This document shows, piece after piece, positions 8,512 through 17,833 of a stretch of DNA of 64,000 bases. Position numbers and translations under genes: made by a program. The stretch lies in contig NZ_JAYGIM010000011.1 of NCBI RefSeq assembly GCF_034930985.1, positions 124,001 through 188,000 of the forward strand. Reading direction: 5' to 3'. The stretch is from Arcicella lustrica (GTDB lineage: Bacteria > Bacteroidota > Bacteroidia > Cytophagales > Spirosomataceae). The notes beneath the pieces were generated by a model. The model did not search any database. It saw nothing but the letters and a program-made list of their open reading frames with translations, and was not told the origin of the DNA. Within the stretch, counting starts at the first letter, position 1. Every line of letters starts with the position of its first letter.

Positions 8512-9343
8512 TCAACTCAGACAACAACCCGAAATATCAGAGATGTTGTCCGCTCTGGAAAGAGGATTAACAAAATACAGGGTTGACTTCTATTTGGTAG
8601 GAGCAGTGGCTCGGGATGTTTGGATGAGTGGCATCAACAAAATTGAACCTCGAAGAACTACGGGGGATATTGATTTTGCAGTATTTATCAATAACATATC
8701 AACTTATGACGAACTCCGAGAGCATTTAATCTACGAAGAAGGCTTTTTTCCGTACAAAGGAAACAACTTTGTGCTGATTTGGAAAGGACGAACTCAGGTA
8801 GATTTACTCCCTTTTGGAGCAATTGAAGATGAAAATGGTAAGGTTTCAACTAACGGAATAGGCTTGACGAATATCTCATTGCAAGGTTTTACAGAAATTT
8901 ACGATGAAGGTTTACCCGAATTGAATTTGGAAGGTGAACATCAATTCAAATTCTGTACATTGCCAGGAATAGTATTGTTGAAAATGATAGCTTTCGATGA
9001 TAGACCAGAACATCGAAGAGACGATATTAAGGACATCAGCGATATTCTCAATCATTTTTTTGATATGTATAATGAAGAAATTTATACCAATCATTTAGAT
9101 TTATTTGGAGAAGAAGAATTTAGCCTCAGAGAATTGTCAGCCAGAGTAATGGGAAGAGAAATTAAGAAGATTGCCAAGCGTAATCTAAAATTGAAAGAAA
9201 GAATAATGAGTATTTTGGAACGTAATACCAATGACAAAACCAATAGCAATATGGCAATTATAATGATTGAATACTTTAAGAATACGGTTGAGGATAATGT
9301 GAGATTGATAGGACATATTAAAGAAGGTTTTCAAGAATCATAA
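8483..9343 (+). CDS. Type IV TA toxin, AbiEii-like nucleotidyltransferase
   Basis: Nucleotidyltransferase of the AbiEii/AbiGii toxin family, about 287 residues. The catalytic core is visible as FYLVGAVARDVW, then RRTTGDIDFAVF with the paired Asp residues, and a third acidic position at TQVDLLPFG. The rest is helical. Toxins of this family transfer nucleotides (to tRNA, in characterised relatives) and act in abortive phage defence and plasmid maintenance. The ATG at 8483 gives a 29-nt overlap with the antitoxin; an ATG at 8447 would overlap by 65 nt and is possible but less likely. Carriage by a plasmid-like replicon fits a stabilising role (inference). Confidence 0.85.
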   Translation: MMNTYKLNYNQLRQQPEISEMLSALERGLTKYRVDFYLVGAVARDVWMSGINKIEPRRTTGDIDFAVFINNISTYDELREHLIYEEGFFPYKGNNFVLIWKGRTQVDLLPFGAIEDENGKVSTNGIGLTNISLQGFTEIYDEGLPELNLEGEHQFKFCTLPGIVLLKMIAFDDRPEHRRDDIKDISDILNHFFDMYNEEIYTNHLDLFGEEEFSLRELSARVMGREIKKIAKRNLKLKERIMSILERNTNDKTNSNMAIIMIEYFKNTVEDNVRLIGHIKEGFQES

Positions 9344-9374
9344 ATCTCTATTTACACCTACTTCATCAGCTAAC

Positions 9375-9410
9375 AAAAAATGGGCAAGATAAATTGTCTT
9401 TATCTGCCCA
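9375..9410 (-). terminator. Terminator for the - strand isomerase gene
   Basis: Hairpin TGGGCAAGATAAA/TTTATCTGCCCA (9381-9410, one bulged A). Read on the - strand it is followed by six T. It lies between convergent genes. Confidence 0.75.
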
Positions 9411-9435
9411 CTGGTTGTACTCTTATTCTTTAAAC

Positions 9436-10272
9436 TCAATATTTCAACTTTGCCAAATAGTTAAAATTATCACGCATAGTAGCAAGTGCTGGTTGCGTCA
9501 AATGTTCCTGTTCAACAAACATATATTTCATGTTAGATTTTTTTTGTTGTTTGAGCAGTGATACGAAATCTATTTTCCCTTTGCCAAATTCTATACTTTC
9601 GTTTTTATCTTTTTTAATATCCTTGATATGCCAAAGTGGAAAACGACCAGCGTACTTTTCAAAATAATGCTCAGGATTCGCTCCAGCCACAATAGCCCAA
9701 CCTAAATCCAATTCCATTTTTACTAATTCGGCATCCGTATTATCTAATAAAACGTCGTATAATACTTGTCCATTTTCTTTTTCAAACTCTGTAACACCGT
9801 TGTGAAAACCAAAAGTCACACCAGACATTTTACAGGCTTCGCCCATTTTATTAAAGGTCTCTGCCACTTTTTTGTAATTATCAACCGTTTGTCCTTTGGA
9901 AGGAAGCATAGGAGCCATTAAAAACTCTTGACCTATCTCAGCAGCTTCGTCGATACTTTTCTGCCAATTGGCATTAATGATGGCATGACCACTGGAAAGT
10001 ATCAGCCCTAAATCGTTCATTACTTGTTTGATTTCCTTAGGAGTCAATCCATAATAATTACCTTTTGCACTCGGTGCAGATTCAATTACTTTGTAGCCAA
10101 TTTTGGCTAATTGAGTCAATGTACCAATGGGGTCTAAGCCCATTGGTTCACGTAGAGAATAAAGGTTTACTCCCACATTTTTTACTTGTGCAGCCTGAGC
10201 CATTCCTGAGCCTATTATACTCAAAAAGGTAGCACCTCCAGCGATTTTTAAAAATTCACGTCTATTTTTCAT
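9436..10272 (-). CDS. Tat-exported sugar phosphate isomerase/epimerase-like protein
   Basis: Second xylose-isomerase-like TIM barrel, 278 residues, with a twin-arginine signal (NRREFLKIAGGATFLSIIG) ending at AQAA. It is paralogous to the protein at 5915-6838: both share VG-LYSLRE/IKD, a KG-YYG-PKE segment, FHN in mid-barrel, an MELDLGW/MDVYW strand, HIKD and a final VEQ. The metal-ligand positions are therefore conserved. The substrate is unknown. It lies 38 bp downstream of the DsbD-like gene on the same strand and is probably co-transcribed with it, mirroring the isomerase-thioredoxin arrangement of the + strand block. Confidence 0.85.
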   Translation of the reverse strand: MKNRREFLKIAGGATFLSIIGSGMAQAAQVKNVGVNLYSLREPMGLDPIGTLTQLAKIGYKVIESAPSAKGNYYGLTPKEIKQVMNDLGLILSSGHAIINANWQKSIDEAAEIGQEFLMAPMLPSKGQTVDNYKKVAETFNKMGEACKMSGVTFGFHNGVTEFEKENGQVLYDVLLDNTDAELVKMELDLGWAIVAGANPEHYFEKYAGRFPLWHIKDIKKDKNESIEFGKGKIDFVSLLKQQKKSNMKYMFVEQEHLTQPALATMRDNFNYLAKLKY

Positions 10273-10310
10273 TTGATATATTTTACCGTAAAATGTGTTG
10301 GATAAATTAT

Positions 10311-12401
10311 TTAGAGAATCGCCTTTTTATACTTCTGTTTAAAAGTATTTATTCCAGCATCAAGGAATGAAGTAAACTTCGCAATATCGGTTTCGTAGGA
10401 TACAGGATTTACCAATAATTCTTTCGTATTCGGGTCAAGAATTACATAATATGGTTGAGCATTGTTTTGATAATTAGTGATTTGCAAATCAGCATTTTGA
10501 CTTCCAATCGTAGATTTAACCTTGCCATCATACATTGAAGTGTACCATTTTGATTCGGGCAATTCCATTTTTTCATCAATGTATAAGGCTACCATTACAA
10601 AGTCATTTTTCAATCGACTCATCACTGGAGTAGCCACCCAAACATTTTCTTCCATCTTTCGGCAGTTGACACAGCCATGCCCTGTGAAATCTATAAATAC
10701 AGGTTTGTTTTGTTTTTTAGCACAAGCAATTGCTTGCTCAAGGTCAAAATATCCTTGAATATTATGAGGAAAACTAAGTGAAGCAGGATTGTCTGGCGTT
10801 TCGCATAAAGTAGATACTGGTGCCTCTGAACCTTCAATATTTAAGTTGGCAAAATTGAAATCTTGCGTGTGCATGGGAGGTAAAAAACCTGCAAGGACTT
10901 TAAGCGGCGCTCCCCAAAGACCGGGAATGAGGTAAAATACAAAGGCAAAAGTTAGTATCGAAACAATTAATCTTGGAACACTTACCGATTTGGTTTCACT
11001 GTCATGTGGCAATCTGATTTTGCCAAGTAGGTATAATTCAAGGCAAGAAAAAACAGCAATCCACAATACCAGAAAAGTTTCTCTATCCAGTATTCTCCAA
11101 TGGTAAACTTGGTCTGCCGTACTCAAAAACTTCAAGGCTAAAGCCAATTCCAAAAAACCTAATACTACTTTTACCGAATTCAACCAACCACCAGATTTAG
11201 GTAATGATTTTAACCAATTGGGGAAAATGGCAAACAAAGTAAATGGAATGGCAAATGCCATCGAAAAAGCAAACATACCTGCAATCGGTTTTAAAATGGC
11301 ACCACCAGCCGATTCTACCAAAATACTCCCGACGATAGGTCCAGTGCATGAAAAAGAAACCAGTACAATGGTAAAAGCCATGAAAATAATTCCATAATAA
11401 CCGCCTTTGTCAGCCTCTTTGTCCATTTTATTGACCAAACTATGAGGAAGCACAATTTCAAAAAGTCCAAGAAAAGATAAGCCAAAGAAGATAAAAATGA
11501 CGAAGAACATAAGATTCGGCAACCAATGAGTACTTAGCCAATTGGCAAATTCTGGCCCGTTGATTCTGGCAACGATTGTCCCAACCAAAGTATAAATAAA
11601 AACAATTGAAAAACCATACATGAGTGCTTTGAAAATGGAGCTTTTACGGTCTTTACTGGTGTTGGTAAAAAAAGTCACCGTCATGGGAATCATCGGAAAA
11701 ACACAAGGCGTTAATAAAGCTGCCAAACCTGCCATAAAAGCTAATAACATAAAAGTAAAAAGGGATTCTACGGCTTTTTTTTCCGGAATAATATTCGCTT
11801 TTTTAGGAAGCACTTCTGCTTTTTTAGTAGGAAATATTGTTGTCTCTGAAGCCTCTACTTTGATTAAGCTATCGCCTTTGATGGATGAAATCGTTACCGA
11901 TTTCCCTGCTACATTTTTAGCATTTTGATTCATAAAAGAGAAACCTTCATCAAGCGAAACACATTTTCCATCGGCTTCTGTACACACTTGATAAGTTACA
12001 TTTCCGGAAACTTTATAATCAACAGCACGTATCTTTACTTTTTGTCTGAACTCGGCATGATTCATAAAGTAGGTATAAGTACCGCCCCATACTTCACTGT
12101 TCTTTTTTTTAGGATGAACAGGTTCAATCTTTCCCACTAATTCATATGAATCGTTAGGTTGAAAATTGAAAGTTGTTACCATCGGTCCTAAATTAGGGTC
12201 GAAATCAGAAGAGTACATATACCAACCTTTATCAATCTTAATGTTGAAAATAAGGTCTGTTTGCTCACCTACTTTTGCTGAATTATTTGAGACAGAGTAA
12301 GTCCATTTGGCAGGCTGAATAATTTGAGCCATGCCTTTTTTTGATAAGCAAAGGCATATCAAAAGAAATAAAAACCAGTGTTTTTGGATGGATAATTTCA
12401 T
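10311..12401 (-). CDS. DsbD-like thiol:disulfide interchange protein
   Basis: Inner-membrane electron conduit of 696 residues with the three-part DsbD layout. After a signal peptide, residues about 25-190 are an N-terminal immunoglobulin-like domain with two Cys (VCTEADGKC). Residues about 215-510 are the membrane domain with TPCVFPMIPMT and SCTGPIVGS, the Cys pair that carries electrons across the membrane. The C-terminal thioredoxin fold has CVNC at 577-580 (FTGHGCVNCRKME). It moves reducing power from cytoplasmic thioredoxin to periplasmic proteins, and the redoxin-TlpA protein at 3.7 kb is a plausible client (inference). Two domains toward the C-terminus resemble those of cytochrome c biogenesis CcdA fusions in this phylum. 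Confidence 0.9.
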   Translation of the reverse strand: MKLSIQKHWFLFLLICLCLSKKGMAQIIQPAKWTYSVSNNSAKVGEQTDLIFNIKIDKGWYMYSSDFDPNLGPMVTTFNFQPNDSYELVGKIEPVHPKKKNSEVWGGTYTYFMNHAEFRQKVKIRAVDYKVSGNVTYQVCTEADGKCVSLDEGFSFMNQNAKNVAGKSVTISSIKGDSLIKVEASETTIFPTKKAEVLPKKANIIPEKKAVESLFTFMLLAFMAGLAALLTPCVFPMIPMTVTFFTNTSKDRKSSIFKALMYGFSIVFIYTLVGTIVARINGPEFANWLSTHWLPNLMFFVIFIFFGLSFLGLFEIVLPHSLVNKMDKEADKGGYYGIIFMAFTIVLVSFSCTGPIVGSILVESAGGAILKPIAGMFAFSMAFAIPFTLFAIFPNWLKSLPKSGGWLNSVKVVLGFLELALALKFLSTADQVYHWRILDRETFLVLWIAVFSCLELYLLGKIRLPHDSETKSVSVPRLIVSILTFAFVFYLIPGLWGAPLKVLAGFLPPMHTQDFNFANLNIEGSEAPVSTLCETPDNPASLSFPHNIQGYFDLEQAIACAKKQNKPVFIDFTGHGCVNCRKMEENVWVATPVMSRLKNDFVMVALYIDEKMELPESKWYTSMYDGKVKSTIGSQNADLQITNYQNNAQPYYVILDPNTKELLVNPVSYETDIAKFTSFLDAGINTFKQKYKKAIL

Positions 12402-12674
12402 AGTATTTTTTGAAAATTGAGAAAAAAATGGAATGCTTTTATCGTGCCTTCAATGAAGTATTGGGTCATCAATTAGGCTACGACAAAGTAAGGAAGATTA
12501 TAAACCTTGCATGGATGGGATAAATCATAAATACCAATGAGGTTTTAACAATCTTGTTACGAAGAGATTAAGCAAAAGCGAAGATTAAAATAGCATTGGT
12601 TTTTGTGCAAAAAACAATGGTTCTACAAGGTATAAAAATGTAATATTGCAAGATTATTTTACATAATTTAAATA

Positions 12675-15600
12675 ATGAAAGCTATAAATACTCGTCAAAT
12701 AATGCGTTTTTCTCGAAGAATAATTGCTCTGTTTTTACTGCTCTTCATCTTTTTGCAGATAAAAGGATATGCGCAAGCTTTTGATGCTTTGGGAAATATC
12801 AAGTTCGAGCATATTTCTGAGGGACTTTCTCAGAGTACCGTCACCTGTATTTTACAAGATAAAAAAGGCTTTCTTTGGTTTGGAACAAGGAATGGACTGA
12901 ATCGTTATGATGGCGTAAAATTTACAACTTTTGAAAATATTGTATCTGATACTTCTTCGCTTAGTCATAACTATATCACTACTCTTTTTGAAGATGCTAA
13001 AGGGAATATTTGGGTTGGAACGATGGAAGGTGGGTTGAATCTTTTTAGCAAGGAAAATGAAACCTTTATCCATTTTAAGAGTAACAAGAAACAAGGAAGT
13101 ATTAGCCATAATAATATCACTTGTATTTATGAAGATAAAAATCATAAACTATGGATTGGTACAGAAAACGGCCTGAACTATTATGCACCAGAGAAGAATA
13201 GCTTTGTTTTTTTTAGGTACATCAACGGAAATCCCAAAAGTATTAACAGCAATAATATTTCAGCGATTTTTGAAGATAGTCATTATAATCTTTGGTTAGG
13301 AACAAAGGGTGGCGGTCTCAAATTTTTTGATCAAAAACACCAGAAGTTTATCAGTTATGTCAATGAAGTAAGTAACCCAAAATCTATCAGCAATAATGTT
13401 ATCAATAGTGCCTTCAAGGATTCAAAAAAACAAGTTTGGCTGGGAACACAAAATGGATTGAATCGCTTGGTTGAAAGCCCAAACGGTATAACATTTGAAC
13501 GATATCAACATGAAAAAAATGACCCAAATAGCCTTGGGAACAATGTTATCGTATGTCTTTCAGAGGATTTGAATGGAAGAATTTGGATGGGTACACAGCT
13601 TAATGGATTATACATTTATGACCAACAAAAGAATACTTTTACCAATTTTTATCCTGACCCACTTCAACCATACAGCATCAGTAGTAATTCGGTATGGTCG
13701 GTGTACAGAGATAGAATGGGCACAATGTGGCTTGGTGCAAGAAACAGAGGTATCAATAAATGGGACTATTATCACAAGCAATTTAAACACTATAATTTAA
13801 GCATTTCGGGAAACCAAAAATTAAATAACAATGATGTTACTTGTTTTCAGGAAGACGAATTGGGTAATTTATGGATAGGAACGGATGGTGGTGGACTCAA
13901 TTATTTCGACAAGAAAACCAATAAACATATCCGTTATTTTTATAATCCGAAAGATAAAAATAGTCTTGGAAGTAATGCCGTAATTTCACTTCATATAGAC
14001 AAAAAGAAAAATTTATGGGTTGGTACTTGGGGCGGTGGGCTTAATTTATTTGATAAAACAACCCGCACATTCAAACATTATCTGCATACTTCGAACAAAG
14101 GAGCGAATATGAAGGGCGAAAATGTGTATGCAATGTGCGAAGATAGTTTTGGTAATTTTTGGGTTGGAACTTATTACGGCGGACTCTATCTATACGAACC
14201 AACGACGGATTCTTTCAAACAATTTTTAAACGACGCAAATAACCCTAATAGTCTGGGCAGTAATTTGATTTCTATGATATTTGAAGACAGTAGAAAAAAC
14301 CTTTGGATTGGTACTGTTGGGGGCGGATTAGATAGATTAAACCGAAAAGATGGGAAAATTACTTTTACACATAATAAGTTTGAAGGAAGTAAATCAGGTA
14401 GAATTGGTAGTAATTTGATTAATGCCATTATCGAAGACAGCAAGCATAATTTATGGATTGGCACTGGTAAAGGGCTTTATAAATTTGATGATAACAAGGA
14501 TATTTTTACAGAATATTCCAAAGAAAATGGGCTTCCAGATAATGTTATCAACGGATTGATAGAAGATAAAAAAGGTTTTCTATGGATTAGTACCAATCAA
14601 GGCATCAGTAAGTTTGACCCTGCGAAGGAAAAATTTATCAACTATTCTGTTGCTGATGGTTTACAATCGCCAGAGTTTCTCAAAGGCTCATTTTTCAAAA
14701 GTAAAGCGGGAGAATTCTTTTTTGGAGGAATTAACGGCTATAATAGTTTTTTCCCAGAAAACATTTTGGAAAAAAAGAACAAACTACCGCTGTGTTTGAC
14801 GGACCTTAAAATCAATAATATTCTGATAAAACCCAATCAGAAGGATTCGCCATTAAAAAGACATATCAGCGAAACCCAAGCCATAACGCTTTCGCACGAT
14901 AACAACGACTTTAGTATTGGTTTTGCCTCTTTAAATTATTCAGCACCACAAAATGCACAGTTTGCCTATATCCTCGAAGGCTATGATGAAGAATGGCATC
15001 ACACAAGTATTGATAGAAATGCCAGCTATGCTAAAGTTCCTTCGGGTTCATATACTTTCAGGGTGAAAAGTTTGGATACAAACGATAAAACTGAAGTAAA
15101 ATTAAGCATTACGGTACTGCCTCCTTGGTGGAAAACATGGTGGGCTTATCTACTTTATTTACTTATTTCAATGGCTTTATTGTGGTGGTATCGTCAACTC
15201 ATTATCAAGCAAATGCGTTTGGAAAGTGATTTGAAATTAGAGCATTTAGAACTCACTAAAATGCAAGAATTGGAACGCTTAAAGTCGAATTTCTTTGCCA
15301 AAATTTCGCATGAATTCCGTACACCACTAACAATGATATTAAGTCCTTTGAAGGATATGTATCACGATACGTTCGAGGGTAATCCCCAAAATCAATATCA
15401 ATTAATGATTCGTAATGCAGAACGCTTGTTGCGGTTAATCAATCAATTACTTGACTTATCAAAACTTGATTCTGGCAAAATGACTCTTGCATCAACAAAG
15501 TTTAATTTGATAGATTTCCTAAAACCAATATTCTTATCGTTCGAATCTTTAGCACAGAAAAAAGGGCTTACTTATGTATTAGACTGTTCTTCAGAGGATA

Positions 15601-16895
15601 TTTTTGTATTAGCGGATGCTGATAAAATTGAAAAAATTATAACCAATTTACTTTCTAATGCCTTTAAATTCACAGAATCGGGAAGCATCGTACTCTCAAT
15701 TAAGGCTGTTGAAAAGCATAAAAATGTAGATTTAAACCTTAGTCAATATATAGAAATAACCGTTTCAGATAGTGGAATTGGAATCCCTCAAGATAATTTA
15801 AGTTATATTTTTGACCATTTTTATCAAGTCGTTCACAATCATCATAAAAATGAAGGGACTGGAATTGGTCTATCTTTAACCAAAGAATTGGTTGAACTTC
15901 ATCAAGGAACGATTTCTGTAGAAAGTCAGGTAGGAAAAGGAACTACCTTTAAAATTTTGTTGCCATTAGGAGTAGAACAGCAAGCAACTGAAATTATCGC
16001 TCAGGATAGGTCAAACAACTATGTAGTTAACGATTTTGAACCCATTTCAATGGTCGATGGTACAGCCCTAACATCTGTCGATAATTCTAGCGATGAACAA
16101 CAGCCACTTATTTTGTTGGTGGAAGACAACGACGATATGCGAAATTATCTGCATATAAGACTTTGCAAAAAATATAATGTGATAGAAGCCGTCAACGGAC
16201 AAGAAGGTTTGCAATTAGGATTAGACAAAATGCCTGATTTAATTATTTCCGACATTTTAATGCCTAAAATGACTGGAATAGAGATGTGTAGTTCCTTGAA
16301 AAATAATGTTCAAACCTCGCACATACCTATCATTTTATTGACAGCGCAAACCGATTCTGTGAATAAAATTGAAGGACTTGAAACTGGAGCAGATGATTAT
16401 GTAGCTAAACCTTTCGATTCTAATGAGCTGGAAGTAAGAGTAAGAAACTTGATAAAATCCCGAAAAATGTTGGCGGAAAGATTTTCTCAAAGTCGTAAAC
16501 TCGTACTTGAACCTACAGATATTACGATTACTCCACTTGATGAAATATTTATGAAAAAAGTATTGGAGTGCATTGAGGCAAATATTTCAGATGCAGAATT
16601 TCGTGTGGAAGACCTTGGGAAAGAAGTAGGCATGAGTAGAATGCCACTATACAAAAAAATAAAAGCCTTGACGGGTCAGACTGCCGTTGAATTTGTTCGA
16701 AATATAAGGTTAAAAAGAGCGGCACAGTTACTCAAACAACAACAATTAAATGTATCAGAAGTTACTTATGAAGTGGGCTTTACCGACCTACAATATTTTA
16801 GAACCTGTTTCAAGAAAGAATTTGGTGTTAGTCCTTCTGAATATGCAAAGTATGGTGGAGAAAACGTAGTGACAGAATTCGATAAAAATGTTTGA
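12675..16895 (+). CDS. Hybrid two-component system sensor/regulator (HTCS)
   Basis: One-protein phosphorelay of 1406 residues. A signal/TM segment is followed by about fourteen two-component-propeller repeats with the motif LWIGT-x-GGLN, forming two periplasmic beta-propellers. A Y_Y_Y domain (about 740-810) and one TM helix (about 820-840) follow. Then come HisKA with KISHEFRTPL (phospho-His 879), HATPase (NLLSNAFKF, DSGIGIP, GTGIGLSLTK), a receiver with phospho-acceptor Asp 1193 (ISDILMPK), and a C-terminal AraC helix-turn-helix (about 1305-1400). The family senses oligosaccharides and activates polysaccharide loci. It stands alone between a redox block and an operon on the other strand; the nearest susC is 8.6 kb away, so the target is uncertain. 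Confidence 0.95.
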   Translation: MKAINTRQIMRFSRRIIALFLLLFIFLQIKGYAQAFDALGNIKFEHISEGLSQSTVTCILQDKKGFLWFGTRNGLNRYDGVKFTTFENIVSDTSSLSHNYITTLFEDAKGNIWVGTMEGGLNLFSKENETFIHFKSNKKQGSISHNNITCIYEDKNHKLWIGTENGLNYYAPEKNSFVFFRYINGNPKSINSNNISAIFEDSHYNLWLGTKGGGLKFFDQKHQKFISYVNEVSNPKSISNNVINSAFKDSKKQVWLGTQNGLNRLVESPNGITFERYQHEKNDPNSLGNNVIVCLSEDLNGRIWMGTQLNGLYIYDQQKNTFTNFYPDPLQPYSISSNSVWSVYRDRMGTMWLGARNRGINKWDYYHKQFKHYNLSISGNQKLNNNDVTCFQEDELGNLWIGTDGGGLNYFDKKTNKHIRYFYNPKDKNSLGSNAVISLHIDKKKNLWVGTWGGGLNLFDKTTRTFKHYLHTSNKGANMKGENVYAMCEDSFGNFWVGTYYGGLYLYEPTTDSFKQFLNDANNPNSLGSNLISMIFEDSRKNLWIGTVGGGLDRLNRKDGKITFTHNKFEGSKSGRIGSNLINAIIEDSKHNLWIGTGKGLYKFDDNKDIFTEYSKENGLPDNVINGLIEDKKGFLWISTNQGISKFDPAKEKFINYSVADGLQSPEFLKGSFFKSKAGEFFFGGINGYNSFFPENILEKKNKLPLCLTDLKINNILIKPNQKDSPLKRHISETQAITLSHDNNDFSIGFASLNYSAPQNAQFAYILEGYDEEWHHTSIDRNASYAKVPSGSYTFRVKSLDTNDKTEVKLSITVLPPWWKTWWAYLLYLLISMALLWWYRQLIIKQMRLESDLKLEHLELTKMQELERLKSNFFAKISHEFRTPLTMILSPLKDMYHDTFEGNPQNQYQLMIRNAERLLRLINQLLDLSKLDSGKMTLASTKFNLIDFLKPIFLSFESLAQKKGLTYVLDCSSEDIFVLADADKIEKIITNLLSNAFKFTESGSIVLSIKAVEKHKNVDLNLSQYIEITVSDSGIGIPQDNLSYIFDHFYQVVHNHHKNEGTGIGLSLTKELVELHQGTISVESQVGKGTTFKILLPLGVEQQATEIIAQDRSNNYVVNDFEPISMVDGTALTSVDNSSDEQQPLILLVEDNDDMRNYLHIRLCKKYNVIEAVNGQEGLQLGLDKMPDLIISDILMPKMTGIEMCSSLKNNVQTSHIPIILLTAQTDSVNKIEGLETGADDYVAKPFDSNELEVRVRNLIKSRKMLAERFSQSRKLVLEPTDITITPLDEIFMKKVLECIEANISDAEFRVEDLGKEVGMSRMPLYKKIKALTGQTAVEFVRNIRLKRAAQLLKQQQLNVSEVTYEVGFTDLQYFRTCFKKEFGVSPSEYAKYGGENVVTEFDKNV

Positions 16896-16905
16896 AAGTG
16901 ATAAT

Positions 16906-16937
16906 ATTCCACGAATTCACGAATGAATTCGTGGAAT
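16906..16937. terminator. Hairpin between convergent genes
   Basis: Perfect 13-bp stem ATTCCACGAATTC/GAATTCGTGGAAT with a 6-nt loop, between the HTCS stop and the convergent aldo/keto reductase stop. There is no strong T run on either side, so efficiency is uncertain. Confidence 0.6.
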
Positions 16938-16945
16938 AAAAATAC

Positions 16946-17800
16946 TTAAATATCCAATTTTCTACTTCCCATCCATTTGATGATTTCTGGATTTCTGTGA
17001 TCGAAAAAGAGACTTGTTTTTGTATCTAAATTTTTGATACTTTCCATATCGGCTTCATCAAGTTCAAAGTCTAAACTGTTAAAATTCTCTGCCATTCTTT
17101 CTTTACGAACCGACTTTGGAATAACCACAACGCCTCTTTGCGTAAGCCATCTCAGAATGATTTGAGCTACACTTTTATTATATTTTGCCGACAAAGCAAG
17201 TAATAATTCATTTTGAAAAATGTCGTTTTTCCCTTCAGCAAATGGCCCCCAAGATTCTATTTGAATATTGTTTTCTTGCAAAAATGATTGGTTTTCAATT
17301 TGTTGACAGAACGGATGTGTTTCCACTTGATTTACTGCTGGTGGCGTTTCTCCTCCAAACATTAATAAATCCATAATTCTATCAGGCTGAAAATTAGAAA
17401 CGCCAATGGCTCGTATTTTACCTTCTTTATAAAGTTCTTCCATCGCTCGCCACGAGCCAAAAACATCGCCATAAGGTTGGTGGATCAGGTATAAATCCAA
17501 ATACTCCAATTGTAATCGTTCTAAAGATTTATGAAAAGACTTTTTGGTATTTTCATAACCAGTATCTTGTACCCAAAGTTTGGTTGTAATAAAAAGTTCT
17601 TCTCTTCCTACGCCACAGTTTTTGATAGCATTTCCTACCGCTTGCTCATTCATATACGATGCCGCAGTGTCAATCAGGCGATAGCCCGTTTCTATGGCAT
17701 CAATCACAGATTTTTTACATTCTTTCGCATCTGGAATTTGGAAAACACCAAAGCCTAAAATAGGCATTTCGATTCCGTTATTTAATCTTACAGTTTGCAT
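16946..17800 (-). CDS. Aldo/keto reductase
   Basis: NADPH-dependent aldo/keto reductase of 284 residues, similar in layout to 2,5-diketo-D-gluconate reductases. The catalytic tetrad is complete: Asp44 and Tyr49 in LIDTAASYMNE, Lys74 in ITTKLWV, His107 in LYLIHQPYG. The cofactor loop VVIPKSVRKERMAEN near the C-terminus contains the Lys/Ser/Arg typical of NADPH binding. It is the last gene of a - strand operon, 33 bp after the esterase gene, under an AraC-type regulator. Confidence 0.9.
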   Translation of the reverse strand: MQTVRLNNGIEMPILGFGVFQIPDAKECKKSVIDAIETGYRLIDTAASYMNEQAVGNAIKNCGVGREELFITTKLWVQDTGYENTKKSFHKSLERLQLEYLDLYLIHQPYGDVFGSWRAMEELYKEGKIRAIGVSNFQPDRIMDLLMFGGETPPAVNQVETHPFCQQIENQSFLQENNIQIESWGPFAEGKNDIFQNELLLALSAKYNKSVAQIILRWLTQRGVVVIPKSVRKERMAENFNSLDFELDEADMESIKNLDTKTSLFFDHRNPEIIKWMGSRKLDI

Positions 17801-17833
17801 ATATTTTAAAATTTGTATTCCCTCCTACCCTTC

